Source of the DNA: an uncultured Bacillota bacterium
GTDB taxonomy: Bacteria; Bacillota_I; Bacilli_A; RF39; UBA660
Direction: 5' to 3'
Assembly: GCA_947650795.1 (NCBI GenBank)
Contig: CANSWR010000011.1
Span: 1-35,110 of the forward strand
Length of the DNA stretch: 35,110 bases
Part shown: positions 20,365 through 28,614 of the stretch, piece by piece
Position numbering within the stretch: position 1 is the first letter of the stretch
Layout: each line of letters begins with the position of its first letter
Made by a program: the position numbers and the translations under genes
The notes under the pieces: generated by a model
Told to the model about the DNA's origin: nothing
Database searches by the model: none
Seen by the model: only the letters and a program-made list of their open reading frames with translations

Positions 20365-20984
20365 TGATAGAAGAGAGATTAAGAAAATTAGAAGAAAAAG
20401 TATTTGGAAAAATAACACTAAAAAAAGGAGACTATGTAGAAATAGGTGGAATCTTATTTAGATGTTATAACGAAAAACAAAGACTATGTACAACAGTAGA
20501 AGAACTAACTGAAGAAGTAGTACAAAACAGTGCTGAACAAAACGGAACAGTAAATAAAAAATGTATAAAAGAAAATAGAGTAATGTTTAACTCAAATGTA
20601 ATAGACGGTGAATACGGAAGTAGTGTAATTAGAAAAGTATTACAAGGTTTTGAAAAGAAATATTTAGATACATCAAAGCTTAGAAATGTTTACGGAAAAG
20701 ATAGTGTAAGATTACTTAAAAAAGAGGAAATAGCTGAGTTAGGCGAAGAATTACATAGAAGTATAGAACACTGGTATTGGACTATGAGTTATCGCTCTAG
20801 CGATTCCGACACTTGGGCGAACGTGTTCATTGTGTGTGGTTCTGTTTATCCTGGCCGCTTGGATAGCGCGTACGTCCTTAGCACTGATGGAGTCGTTCGT
20901 CCAGTAGTGTCTTTGAAATCTAATGTACTACTAACTGGTGATGGTTCAAAAGAAAATCCATATTTAATAAAAAGTGAAAGTTAA
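20364..20984 (+). CDS. DUF6273-like C-type-lectin-type protein, candidate hypervariable (DGR target)
   Basis: 206 residues. A short coiled coil (MIEERLRKLEEKVFG) is followed by a GDYVEIGGILFRCYN strand and a DUF6273-like C-terminal domain, with YWTMSYRSS... and the closing motif GVVRPVVSLKSNVLLTGDGSKENPY. Related gut-phage proteins have Asn-rich variable stretches between YW and GVRP. Here that stretch (about 134-180) is encoded by DNA with very few A and mostly C/T-ending codons, unlike the rest of the gene, as expected if template AAY codons had been mutagenised. A 9-bp hairpin follows the gene. No signal peptide is seen; the location in the early operon is unusual. Confidence 0.72.
   Translation: MIEERLRKLEEKVFGKITLKKGDYVEIGGILFRCYNEKQRLCTTVEELTEEVVQNSAEQNGTVNKKCIKENRVMFNSNVIDGEYGSSVIRKVLQGFEKKYLDTSKLRNVYGKDSVRLLKKEEIAELGEELHRSIEHWYWTMSYRSSDSDTWANVFIVCGSVYPGRLDSAYVLSTDGVVRPVVSLKSNVLLTGDGSKENPYLIKSES
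20771..20910 (+). other. candidate variable region of a diversity-generating retroelement
   Basis: Counted by eye over 20791-20910, A is 18 of 120 and G+C 63 of 120, while flanking coding DNA is dominated by A. The compositional step is abrupt at both ends. Codons such as CGC, TCT, AGC, GAT, TCC, GAC, ACT, GGC, GTC end in C or T almost throughout, the trace left when AAC/AAT template codons are changed at their adenines. Confidence 0.6.
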
Positions 20985-20988
20985 AATA

Positions 20989-21010
20989 GTTGAGAGAACC
21001 ATCTCTCAAC
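20989..21010 (+). other. 9-bp stem, 4-nt loop hairpin downstream of the variable gene
   Basis: GTTGAGAGA (20989-20997), loop ACCA, TCTCTCAAC (21002-21010). No T-run follows, so it is not a normal terminator. In the Bordetella phage system a 7-10 bp stem with a 4-nt loop just downstream of the variable region is needed for target recognition. This hairpin has that geometry, though not the same loop sequence. Confidence 0.6.
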
Positions 21011-21029
21011 CGTAACTATAGGAGGAATA

Positions 21030-21227
21030 ATGATAGAGGTTTGTAATAAATTAAATGAATGTTTTAAACAAGCTAGTGATTTAAGTAAAATTATAGACAA
21101 AATGACGGATTATACAAATTTTGAAACACATATAAAGTTATGTAATAAAGAAGAAAAGTTATGGAAGAAATATGAGTTCTTCAAAGGACTTTATGAAGCA
21201 ATGAAACGAGTAGCGGAGGTAATATAG
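21030..21227 (+). CDS. hypothetical protein, 65 aa
   Basis: MIEVCNKLNECFKQASDLSK..., helical with three Cys, following a clear AGGAGG site. It starts the gene block after the variable protein. No family recognised. Confidence 0.6.
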   Translation: MIEVCNKLNECFKQASDLSKIIDKMTDYTNFETHIKLCNKEEKLWKKYEFFKGLYEAMKRVAEVI

Positions 21228-21503
21228 ATGGAAAATAAAAAAGGACTTACAAAAGAAATATGGGAATTAGACTCAAATAAGATGTATGTAATAGATGATT
21301 TTGGGAATATTTTTGAAGATGATTACGATTATTCAAAATATATTGAAAATGATTATGAAGGAATAGAAGATGGCCTAGAAAATTGGATATCTGAAATGTG
21401 TGAAAAAACTTCATTAGAATTTGGTTCAACATTAATAAAAAAAGAAATAGACACTTTAAAGGATAATATAGAATTTTATAAGGAGAGATTAAAACAATGC
21501 TAA
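21228..21503 (+). CDS. hypothetical acidic protein, 91 aa
   Basis: It begins at the base after the previous stop. It is highly acidic in its first half (DDFGNIFEDDYDYSKYIENDYEGIEDG) with a helical, coiled-coil-like C-terminus. Acidic proteins beside annealing proteins sometimes act as DNA mimics or nuclease partners. No direct evidence here. Confidence 0.6.
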   Translation: MENKKGLTKEIWELDSNKMYVIDDFGNIFEDDYDYSKYIENDYEGIEDGLENWISEMCEKTSLEFGSTLIKKEIDTLKDNIEFYKERLKQC

Positions 21504-22144
21504 AAAAATATGAAGAATTAAGGAAAGTTGATGTAAGTAAGTATGTTGACAAACGTGATGGCTGTGATTATCTTAACTGGGCGAAAGTGGTGGATTTACT
21601 TCATGAAAATGGAGCAGAGAAAGTATATTTTGAACCAGTAGTAAATAAACAGACAGGAAGTAGTTTATTTATGACTGAGCAAGTATTTACTGATAGTAAA
21701 AATAACACTAATAGAGTATATGAAACTGCCGTAAAAATAGTAATAGATAATATAGAATTTATACAAAGAGGACCAGTAACAAATGGATCTAATCCAGTTA
21801 AAGATAATTCAATGAGTCAGCAAAGATTATGGAATTGTCAAACAAGATTATTTGTAAAAGGTGTTGCAATAAGAACTGGTTTAGGCTTTGATTTATGGTT
21901 AAAAGAAGAAGATAGAAACGAAAAAGATGACTGGGAAAATGATTTGACAAAACACAATATCATAAAAATAGCTGAAAGAGTAAAAGAAAAACTAACATCT
22001 AAAATGCAATTAGGATTAACTTTTGAAGAAATAGCAGAACAGTTGAATACTGATTCGGATGGATTAAAAGCTTATCTAAGTTATTATAATATTTTAAGTA
22101 AATTAGAAATGGCACTTGATAAAATTGATAAAAAACAAGGATAG
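21497..22144 (+). CDS. DUF1071 (Sak3-like) single-strand annealing protein
   Basis: 215 residues, with a 7-bp overlap with the preceding gene. Family hallmarks: VDVSKYVDKRDGCDYLNWAKVVDLL at the start, FEPVV, TAVKIVIDN, then QQRLWNCQTRLFVKGVAIRTGLGFDLW. Such proteins anneal single strands in phage recombination and usually pair with a nuclease, here the YqaJ-like gene that follows. The C-terminal portion is helical and lysine-rich. Confidence 0.82.
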   Translation: MLKKYEELRKVDVSKYVDKRDGCDYLNWAKVVDLLHENGAEKVYFEPVVNKQTGSSLFMTEQVFTDSKNNTNRVYETAVKIVIDNIEFIQRGPVTNGSNPVKDNSMSQQRLWNCQTRLFVKGVAIRTGLGFDLWLKEEDRNEKDDWENDLTKHNIIKIAERVKEKLTSKMQLGLTFEEIAEQLNTDSDGLKAYLSYYNILSKLEMALDKIDKKQG

Positions 22145-22733
22145 AACTGGATATATTGGTGCATCAGATACAAAGTTTGTTATAGGAAACTGGAATACAA
22201 AAACATTTAGAGATTGGTGGCTAGAGAAACTAGGAGTTACAAATAGACATTTTGGCAACAAATTTACAATGGCAGGAACTAACTATGAACATAAAATAAT
22301 TGATGCACTTAATATACCTAGCATAGAAAAAGATAAGCAAATAATAATTGGAAAATTAAGAGTTAATTTAGATGCTAATACAAAAGAGAAAATACATGAA
22401 ATAAAGACTTATCAATATGAGAAAGGTTTTGATATAAAAAAACATAAAGATTATATAAACCAAGTCCAAGTTCAAATGTATGTAAGTGGTATTTATAGTG
22501 CTGAGATAGATGCCTATGGATTATTAGAGAGTGATTATAAAAACTATTTTAATGAAATTGATTTAGATAGGTTATCTAAACATGAAATAGAATATGATAA
22601 AGACTTTATTAACAACACTTATTTACTTAGAATAACATATTTAACTTATTGCTTAGAAAAAGGCAAATTTCCAAATATAGAAGATATGGAGAGTGAAGCA
22701 TGGAATATACAGGAAAAGTACAAGACTTCATAA
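22116..22733 (+). CDS. YqaJ-type (lambda exonuclease fold) nuclease
   Basis: 205 residues with the ordered motifs of the viral recombinase exonuclease: TGYIGASDTKFVIGN (near 11-25), FTMAGTNYEH (Glu near 56), then Asp-Asn in VNLDAN and IHEIKTYQ (catalytic ExK) and INQVQVQMYVSGI. It would resect double-strand ends to feed the annealing protein. The start is a TTG (22116 or 22125), overlapping the annealing protein gene; no good ATG exists, so the N-terminus is uncertain. Confidence 0.82.
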   Translation: MIKLIKNKDRTGYIGASDTKFVIGNWNTKTFRDWWLEKLGVTNRHFGNKFTMAGTNYEHKIIDALNIPSIEKDKQIIIGKLRVNLDANTKEKIHEIKTYQYEKGFDIKKHKDYINQVQVQMYVSGIYSAEIDAYGLLESDYKNYFNEIDLDRLSKHEIEYDKDFINNTYLLRITYLTYCLEKGKFPNIEDMESEAWNIQEKYKTS

Positions 22734-23179
22734 GAGAACTGTTTAAACTAGATACGAATAAAATTTATAAGTTTACAGCAAAAGAAAATAAGAAAAAGAG
22801 AAGTTTAAATGCTAATTCATTCTATTGGGTGCTACTTCAAGAACTAGCAGAGAAATTAAATTTACCTAAAGAAGAAATATATAGACAGCATATTAGAGAA
22901 TTAGGAGCATTTATATCCTTGCACATTCAAGACAATGGATTAGAAGAGTTTTTGGAAAAATGGAGCAGTAATGGTATTGGTTGGGTATGTGAAGTTGATA
23001 ACAGTAAAATAGATGGTTGTGCAACAGTATTTGCTTACTACGGTAGTTCTACATATGATACTAAACAAATGAGTAGACTTATAGAACAATTAATACAAGA
23101 TTGCCATCAGTTGGGAATACTTACTCCTCAAGATAAAGAAATAGAAAGAATTATAGAAGAATGGAGCAATAGAAAATGA
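22700..23179 (+). CDS. NinB-like recombination protein
   Basis: 159 residues. KENKKKRSLNANSFYWVLLQELAEKL and YYGSSTYDTKQMSRLIEQLIQDC are characteristic of a phage protein group related to NinB (lambda Orf), which aids recombination by binding SSB and ssDNA. It overlaps the nuclease gene by 34 bp, again suggesting coupled recombination functions. Confidence 0.75.
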   Translation: MEYTGKVQDFIRELFKLDTNKIYKFTAKENKKKRSLNANSFYWVLLQELAEKLNLPKEEIYRQHIRELGAFISLHIQDNGLEEFLEKWSSNGIGWVCEVDNSKIDGCATVFAYYGSSTYDTKQMSRLIEQLIQDCHQLGILTPQDKEIERIIEEWSNRK

Positions 23180-23373
23180 TAGGAAAAATATATGGAGAAA
23201 CAGTAAATGTAACACCACTTGCAAAAGGTTGCTTAATATTAGTAATGCTTTTATTAGGGTTAATGATAATAGATCAGTTACAAACAATAATACACCACTA
23301 CAGAATAAATAAATTAGAATTAAAAAATAGGAGAAAGAATGGAAATATTACCAGGCCAAATCATAACTTATGA
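23176..23373 (+). CDS. small membrane protein, 65 aa
   Basis: It has a 4-bp ATGA overlap with the previous gene. One hydrophobic helix spans about 15-36 (GCLILVMLLLGLMIIDQL), followed by a basic tail (NKLELKNRRKNG). Function unknown; the reading frame is tightly packed between neighbours. Confidence 0.6.
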   Translation: MIGKIYGETVNVTPLAKGCLILVMLLLGLMIIDQLQTIIHHYRINKLELKNRRKNGNITRPNHNL

Positions 23374-23683
23374 AACTAGAAGAGAATCATTTGATAAAGT
23401 AGATAAAGAAAAAAGATATAGGCAAATAGAATATATCTTATCAAGATATACTAATGGACTAACAGCTAAAGAAATAGCAGTTGTAATGAAAAAGTTAAAC
23501 TATACAAATAATGATGATAGGAATAACGCAGCACCTAGGCTTACTGAATTAATGTACTTAGGTAGAGTAATACCTTTAGATATAAAAAGAATATGTAAAT
23601 ATACTGGAAAGTCTGTGACAGTATATAAACTTAAAGAAGAACCTAGACAATTAAATATATTTGATGAGGAAGTGATAATATGA
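23339..23683 (+). CDS. winged-helix-like phage protein with a possible clamp-binding tail
   Basis: 114 residues. The centre looks like a winged helix (KRYRQIEYILSRYTNGLTAKEIAVVMKKL ... NAAPRLTELMYLGRV). The C-terminus carries RQLNIFDEE; QLNIF matches the QLxLF pattern that binds the bacterial beta sliding clamp. It starts after TAGGAG and overlaps the membrane protein gene by 35 bp. The role may be fork-associated; this is inference. Confidence 0.68.
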   Translation: MEILPGQIITYETRRESFDKVDKEKRYRQIEYILSRYTNGLTAKEIAVVMKKLNYTNNDDRNNAAPRLTELMYLGRVIPLDIKRICKYTGKSVTVYKLKEEPRQLNIFDEEVII

Positions 23684-23814
23684 GAGACGAAAATCTAAAA
23701 AATATAGTAGCATATTTAAAACATTTAGCAGAAAGTAAAGATTTAAAAATATCAATATTAGTAAGCAAAGAAGTAAAAGAGTTAATTATAGTCAAGGAGG
23801 AAGAAGATGAATAA
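23680..23814 (+). CDS. small protein, 44 aa
   Basis: MRDENLKNIVAYLKHLAESK... ending VKEEEDE. ATG overlaps the preceding stop region and its end overlaps the SSB start by 8 bp, whose AAGGAGGAAG site lies in its tail. Helical, acidic; family unknown. Confidence 0.55.
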   Translation: MRDENLKNIVAYLKHLAESKDLKISILVSKEVKELIIVKEEEDE

Positions 23815-24235
23815 AGTAATATTAGTTGGAAGAATATCAAGAGAAATAACATATAGAGTATCACAATCAGGTATTAAAGCATCGCAAAGTAGCATAGCGG
23901 TAAATAGGCCATTTAAGAATAAAGACGGAAACATAGATGCAGATTTTATAAACTTTACAGCATTTGGAGATAGAGCAGAAAACTTAAGTAAATATTGTTC
24001 CAAAGGAGATTTAATAAGTATAGAAGGAAGAATACAAACAAGAAGTTATGATGCACAAGATGGGAGTAAAAGATATGTTACAGAAGTGATGGCAGAGAAT
24101 ATAGAATATTTGGCACATAAATCAAACGAAGCAAGAGATATACAAGAAAATTCATCATCAGTTCCTATACAAGAAGACCCTTTCTCACAATTTGGAAGTG
24201 AAGTAGCACTTAGTGATGACGATTTACCATTTTAG
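23807..24235 (+). CDS. ssb: single-stranded DNA-binding protein
   Basis: 142 residues. The OB fold at about 1-105 starts MNKVILVGRISREITYR, with FINFTAFGDRAENLSKYCSKGDLISIEGRI matching bacterial SSB. A flexible linker follows and then the acidic tip SDDDLPF, the docking peptide for repair and replication proteins. This is the dsDNA prophage's own SSB, distinct from the gpV-like protein of the filamentous element. Confidence 0.95.
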   Translation: MNKVILVGRISREITYRVSQSGIKASQSSIAVNRPFKNKDGNIDADFINFTAFGDRAENLSKYCSKGDLISIEGRIQTRSYDAQDGSKRYVTEVMAENIEYLAHKSNEARDIQENSSSVPIQEDPFSQFGSEVALSDDDLPF

Positions 24236-24246
24236 AGGTGTGGAAA

Positions 24247-25038
24247 ATGAGTAAAGTAGAATTATATAATGACCATTTCGAGAATGCCAAACGCTATAAT
24301 ATACAACATGCACAACTTATAATAGCAGATTTGCCTTATAATCTAGGCAATAATGCTTATGCGAGTAATCCCAGTTGGTACATAAATGGCGACAATAAAA
24401 ATGGAGAAAGCGAGCTCGCTGGTAAATCATTCTTTGATACTGATGAAAATTTTAAAATAAACAACTTTTTTGATTTTTGCACTAGATATTTAAAGAAAGA
24501 ACCAAAAGATAAGGTTGAAAGAGGAAAAAGCAGTAATGCTCCAGCAATGATTATATTTTGCGCTTTTGAACAAATCCCTTTAGTAATAGATGAAGGCAAA
24601 AAACACGGACTTATGAAATCATATCCATTAATATTTACTAAAAACTATTCGGCGCAGGTATTAAAGGCTAATATGAAAATAGTAGGAGCTACAGAATACG
24701 CAGTAGTACTATACAGAGATAAACTACCTAAGTTTAGAAATAATGGAAAAATGATATTTAATTGGTTTGAGTGGAAAAGAGATTCAAGTAAAGAATATCC
24801 AAAAATACATCCAACACAAAAACCAGTAAATTTACTTAAAAGACTAATAGAAATATTTACAGATGAGGGAGATGTAGTTATAGATCCAGTAGCAGGTAGT
24901 GGAAGTACTTTAAGAGCATGTGCAGAATTAAATAGAAATTGTTATGGATTTGAAATTAAAAAAGATTTTTACAAAAAAGCAAATGAACAGATGTTATCTA
25001 ATATAAAAGTACAAACAACAATATTTGATAATTTATAA
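24247..25038 (+). CDS. DNA adenine methyltransferase, site-specific
   Basis: 263 residues from ATG 24247 (7 nt after GAGGTG; the GTG at 24238 lies in that site). Catalytic motif IV is DLPYNLG (about 30), and the S-adenosylmethionine motif DPVAGSGSTLRACAELNRNCYGFE is near the end (about 218-240). This order (catalytic first) is the beta class of N6-adenine or N4-cytosine enzymes. HPTQKPVNLLKRLIE is typical. No partner nuclease is present, so it is likely an orphan that shields phage DNA from host restriction. Confidence 0.9.
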   Translation: MSKVELYNDHFENAKRYNIQHAQLIIADLPYNLGNNAYASNPSWYINGDNKNGESELAGKSFFDTDENFKINNFFDFCTRYLKKEPKDKVERGKSSNAPAMIIFCAFEQIPLVIDEGKKHGLMKSYPLIFTKNYSAQVLKANMKIVGATEYAVVLYRDKLPKFRNNGKMIFNWFEWKRDSSKEYPKIHPTQKPVNLLKRLIEIFTDEGDVVIDPVAGSGSTLRACAELNRNCYGFEIKKDFYKKANEQMLSNIKVQTTIFDNL

Positions 25039-25082
25039 ACAAAAGGGGTTTTGGTTGCTCAAACAAGAAAGGAGTAACTAAT

Positions 25083-25433
25083 ATGATAAATAAAGATAAA
25101 TTTATAGCATTTCTAAAATACGTAGGAATATTAAACGAAAGATATCACGCAAAATTATATAAATATTATCAGCGTTGTTACAACAAACAATACAGAGTCT
25201 CAAGATATAAAGATTATATGTATTTCTTAGGAATAAGTGAAGAAATGGAAAATATAACAGATTATCTTACCAAATCACAATTTCGTGCAAAAATGGATAT
25301 AGAAGTGAGTAAATATGGAAATAAAGGAGTTTGGGGTAAAGAGTTAAATAGGAGAAAGGAAAAGAAACAAGAGACTGAAACCAAACCAGAAAAAATTGTA
25401 AAGAGTTTATTGTGTTTCTTAGGAGAATTATAA
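25083..25433 (+). CDS. hypothetical protein, 116 aa
   Basis: Basic, rich in Tyr, Lys and Arg (FLKYVGILNERYHAKLYKYYQRCYNKQYRVSR), with a charged coiled tail (NRRKEKKQETETKPEKIVKSLL). It has a clear AAAGGAG site. Its composition suggests nucleic-acid binding. No family recognised. Confidence 0.6.
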   Translation: MINKDKFIAFLKYVGILNERYHAKLYKYYQRCYNKQYRVSRYKDYMYFLGISEEMENITDYLTKSQFRAKMDIEVSKYGNKGVWGKELNRRKEKKQETETKPEKIVKSLLCFLGEL

Positions 25434-25473
25434 AAGATAGGAGAATTTATGAGAAAAGTAAAGAGTGGTAAGT

Positions 25474-25887
25474 ATGAATAAAGAAGAAAGAAAAAGATAT
25501 GTATTAGCACAATTAAATAGTTTGCCAAATGCTTTTCAATACATAGAAATTACTAATTATATAGACTCATTAGAACAAGAAAACCAACATCTAAAAGAAC
25601 GAAAAAATAAAGCATTAAATTATATTAAAAATTATAATTCTATGGAATTAAGATATCAAGACAAAAAAACTAAAGATACATTGGATATAATTAAAAATAT
25701 ATTGAATAATAGATTATATTATGATGATAAAGAAATTACAGAATTAAAAGAACAACTCAAACAAAGAGATGAAGTTATTGATGAGGCAATAAAATATATA
25801 AAATATCATGATGAAATGTGTGAAGCACAACAAGAAGAATTGGATATATTAGATATCTTACAAAAATACAAAGGAGATAAGAAATGA
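25474..25887 (+). CDS. hypothetical coiled-coil protein, 137 aa
   Basis: Start placed at ATG 25474 (MNKEERKRYVLAQLNSL), since the GTG 9 nt upstream has no better site. It is mostly alpha-helical with coiled-coil stretches (IDSLEQENQHLKERKNK and ITELKEQLKQRDEVIDEAIKYI). It ends overlapping the next ATG by 4 bp. This type of helical protein is common in phage early regions; function unknown. Confidence 0.65.
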   Translation: MNKEERKRYVLAQLNSLPNAFQYIEITNYIDSLEQENQHLKERKNKALNYIKNYNSMELRYQDKKTKDTLDIIKNILNNRLYYDDKEITELKEQLKQRDEVIDEAIKYIKYHDEMCEAQQEELDILDILQKYKGDKK

Positions 25888-26138
25888 ATAAAGAAGAATT
25901 TTATCATATAGGAAGAGGCAGTTTGAATTTGAATGGTAAATTCTATTATGGATTAGATTATGAAATTACTGATTTTATGAAGAACATTGAAGAAAAAAAC
26001 ATCAATTACAAACAAGCACTAAACGAAACAAAAGAAAAGTTATTGTGTTATGGAGAGACCTTTGATAGTGATATGCACCAACAATTCCAAAGAGATTGTT
26101 TACAAATAATAGATAAAGTTTTAGATAATGAGAAATAA
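25884..26138 (+). CDS. hypothetical protein, 84 aa
   Basis: MNKEEFYHIGRGSLNLNGKF..., 4-bp overlap on its left side and a 1-bp overlap on its right side. A short N-terminal strand region precedes a helical C-terminus. No family recognised. Confidence 0.6.
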   Translation: MNKEEFYHIGRGSLNLNGKFYYGLDYEITDFMKNIEEKNINYKQALNETKEKLLCYGETFDSDMHQQFQRDCLQIIDKVLDNEK

Positions 26139-26335
26139 TGAGTGAATTAGAACTTGCAAAAAGAATAATTATCATATATTTAAGAGGCAATATAAATGCT
26201 GAAACTTTAAGTACTTTGTATGAGATACAACATGGAAACAAAAAAGAATTGAAGGAACATATTGACACTTTAAAAGATATATTTGAAGTTGCAAGTAAAG
26301 AATTAGAAAAGGAATTGGAGAATAGTAATAAATAA
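26138..26335 (+). CDS. hypothetical helical protein, 65 aa
   Basis: MSELELAKRIIIIYLRGNIN..., helical and acidic, sharing single bases with both neighbours (26138 and 26335). It is probably translated by coupling. Function unknown. Confidence 0.6.
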   Translation: MSELELAKRIIIIYLRGNINAETLSTLYEIQHGNKKELKEHIDTLKDIFEVASKELEKELENSNK

Positions 26336-26703
26336 TGCGTGAGATTTTATTTAAAGCAAAAAGAGAAGATAATAACAAATGGGTATATGGTTATTATAGT
26401 AAAACTGATTTGGGGACTTTTATTAATCAATATCGAGTAGATTATGATGATGAATGTACTTATTGTAAAGATTATGAAGTAATACCAAAAACAATATGTG
26501 AGTACACAGGGCTTAAAGATAAAAATGGTGCGAAAATATTCGAGGGAGATATTTTAAGAGAATATGGCAATGAAATTGAAGATTGGATAGTTTCTTATGA
26601 ATATGGAAGTTTTTGGGGAACTTGCGACAATGTTAGTGAACATTTATGGGAAATAAGCGATTATGAAGTAATAGGAAATATATTTGATAAGGAAGTGAAA
26701 TAG
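26335..26703 (+). CDS. YopX family protein
   Basis: 122 residues with the family's pattern: REILFKAKREDNNKWVYGYY, TICEYTGLKDKNGAKIFEGDIL, a central tryptophan region and the YEVIGNIFD end. YopX proteins are widespread in prophages of Bacillota; their molecular role is unknown. It sits among other short accessory genes. Confidence 0.9.
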   Translation: MREILFKAKREDNNKWVYGYYSKTDLGTFINQYRVDYDDECTYCKDYEVIPKTICEYTGLKDKNGAKIFEGDILREYGNEIEDWIVSYEYGSFWGTCDNVSEHLWEISDYEVIGNIFDKEVK

Positions 26704-27009
26704 ATGAAACTAATTAAAAATTGGAAAGAATTATCACAAGTGCCACCTAATGATAAATATAAAATAATTGTTGACGAAGACATGCGTTGTGGCTGGATAG
26801 TACCTGTTTATGATGAAAAAGATGATGAAAATGACTTTATTTGTCATTGTGAAGATAAAAATGAACTTGACACTAAAGAATTTTATAAAAAACATATATA
26901 CTTATCAACTCATACATTTTACGGAAGTCAGTACAAGTATTCAACAAAAATTTTACAAGAGCATGGATTTGAAATAGAAATAGATAATTGGGATAAGGAA
27001 GTGAAATAA
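26704..27009 (+). CDS. hypothetical protein, 101 aa
   Basis: It begins at the base after the YopX stop. MKLIKNWKELSQVPPNDKYK..., with Cys/His in MRCGWIV and FICHCED, ends DNWDKEVK. That final KEVK tail matches the preceding YopX end (DKEVK). No family recognised; the next gene, RtcB, starts 1 bp later. Confidence 0.62.
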   Translation: MKLIKNWKELSQVPPNDKYKIIVDEDMRCGWIVPVYDEKDDENDFICHCEDKNELDTKEFYKKHIYLSTHTFYGSQYKYSTKILQEHGFEIEIDNWDKEVK

Positions 27010-27010
27010 G

Positions 27011-28216
27011 ATGGAAGATTTAAAAATATTTACCAAAAATATAGAAGAAACAGCAAAGCAACAAATAGACTTGTTGTTGAAACAAAAAGCATTTAAAGAT
27101 TGTAAAATAAGAATAATGCCAGATGTTCATGCTGGAGCAGGATGTGTTATTGGCTTTACTGGTAATTTAGGAGATAAAGTAATACCTAATATCGTAGGAG
27201 TTGACATTGGTTGTGGAATACTATGTGTAGAACTTGGTAATATTGAAATAGATTTAAAAAGATTAGATGAAGTTATCCATAAATTTGTTCCTAGTGGTAT
27301 GAATGTACACAAAGAACAAAGATATAAATTTATTGAAATGGAACAATTATATTGTTTAAAAGAGTTAAAAAATAAAGATAATTGGTTAGAAAAAAGTTTA
27401 GGTACTCTTGGAGGTGGGAATCATTTTATAGAAGTAGATGTTGATAATGATAATAATAAATATTTAGTTATACATACTGGTTCAAGAAATTTAGGTAAAC
27501 AAGTAGCTGAAATATATCAAAATAAAGCTATAGAAAACTGTTCTTATAAAGAAGAAATGAAAAAAGAAATAAACGATACTATTAATTCACTTAAAGAACA
27601 AGGTAAGCAGCAAGAAATACAACAATCAATAATTGATATACATAAAAAATATGAAGGTAAAACTAAATTACCAAAAGATTTATGCTATTTAGAAGGAAAA
27701 TTAAGAGAAGATTATTTACATGATATGAAACTATGTCAAAAATTTGCAGTTAAGAATAGGAACGAAATAGCAGACAATATAATGTATCATTATTTCGGTT
27801 CATGTGAAAGTCCATACAAAGATAGATTTGAAACAATACATAACTACATATCATTTGAAGATAATATTGTTCGTAAAGGTGCAATCTCAGCTAAGAAAGG
27901 TGAACGAGTACTAATTCCAATGAATATGCGTGATGGTTGTATTATTGGAATAGGGAAGGGCAATGAAGATTGGAACTGCTCAGCTCCTCATGGAGCAGGT
28001 AGAATAATGTCAAGAAATCAAGCAAGAGAAACTCTTGATATAGAAGAATATAAAAATTCTATGCAAAACATTTATACAACATCAGTTAATGAAGAAACAA
28101 TAGATGAAGCACCATTTGTTTATAAACCAATGCAAGAAATAATTGATTGTATAGGAGATACTGTTGAAATAAAAAGAATTATAAAACCAATTTATAATTT
28201 TAAAGCTAATGAATGA
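27011..28216 (+). CDS. rtcB: RtcB-family RNA ligase
   Basis: 401 residues, a normal length for compact RtcB. Motifs in order: MPDVHAGAGCVIG (metal site, about 36), VGVDIGCGILC (metal Cys, about 62), GTLGGGNHFIEVD (about 134), HTGSRNLGKQVAE (about 156), and SAPHGAGRIMSRNQA (about 327-341) with the His that becomes guanylylated. RtcB joins 2',3'-cyclic-phosphate or 3'-phosphate to 5'-OH RNA ends with GTP and Mn. In a phage it could repair tRNAs cut by host anticodon nucleases. All key residues appear intact. Confidence 0.93.
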   Translation: MEDLKIFTKNIEETAKQQIDLLLKQKAFKDCKIRIMPDVHAGAGCVIGFTGNLGDKVIPNIVGVDIGCGILCVELGNIEIDLKRLDEVIHKFVPSGMNVHKEQRYKFIEMEQLYCLKELKNKDNWLEKSLGTLGGGNHFIEVDVDNDNNKYLVIHTGSRNLGKQVAEIYQNKAIENCSYKEEMKKEINDTINSLKEQGKQQEIQQSIIDIHKKYEGKTKLPKDLCYLEGKLREDYLHDMKLCQKFAVKNRNEIADNIMYHYFGSCESPYKDRFETIHNYISFEDNIVRKGAISAKKGERVLIPMNMRDGCIIGIGKGNEDWNCSAPHGAGRIMSRNQARETLDIEEYKNSMQNIYTTSVNEETIDEAPFVYKPMQEIIDCIGDTVEIKRIIKPIYNFKANE

Positions 28217-28228
28217 GAGGTGTAAGAT

Positions 28229-28614
28229 ATGAAAGTGATTGAACTGTTAAATAAAATAGCAAATGGAGAAGAAGTACCAAGAAAGATTAAATATAGAAAA
28301 ATATTTATAAATATAATAACCAGTATAACAATTATTATTTGGAAAATAAAAGCATATGTGGATTACATTCATTATTTAACTATTTATGTACTGATGGGGA
28401 CTTAAATGAGAAAATAGAGATTTTAGAAATCATAGAAGATAAACCTGAAAAGATAGAAAAAATAAAAATAAATGATAAGTATATTGAATATTTTGAAAAA
28501 GATGAAACTAGACATTATATGAATATAAATAGAAAAGATAGAAATATTTATATTCCAAAGATAAATGAAGTCATAGACAAATTAAATTATCTATTAGAAA
28601 AGAGTGATAAATAA
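28229..28614 (+). pseudogene. frameshifted phage gene (about 128 aa if repaired)
   Basis: The start is ATG 28229 after GAGGTG: MKVIELLNKIANGEEVPRKIKYR. At the A-run near 28290 the frame drifts. The next frame carries on the expected sequence (KNIYKYNNQYNNYYLENKS... through NDGDLNEKIEILEIIEDKPEKIEKI) to LLEKSDK at 28614. The head resembles a common phage family beginning MKVI-LL-I-NGEEVP-KIKY. One missing base explains it. It may be a true mutation or an assembly error in a homopolymer. Without repair only a downstream TTG at 28339 could open the second half. Confidence 0.7.

Noticed and set aside
24247-25038. Complete restriction-modification system
   Set aside because: No nuclease partner is adjacent; the methyltransferase stands alone among phage genes.
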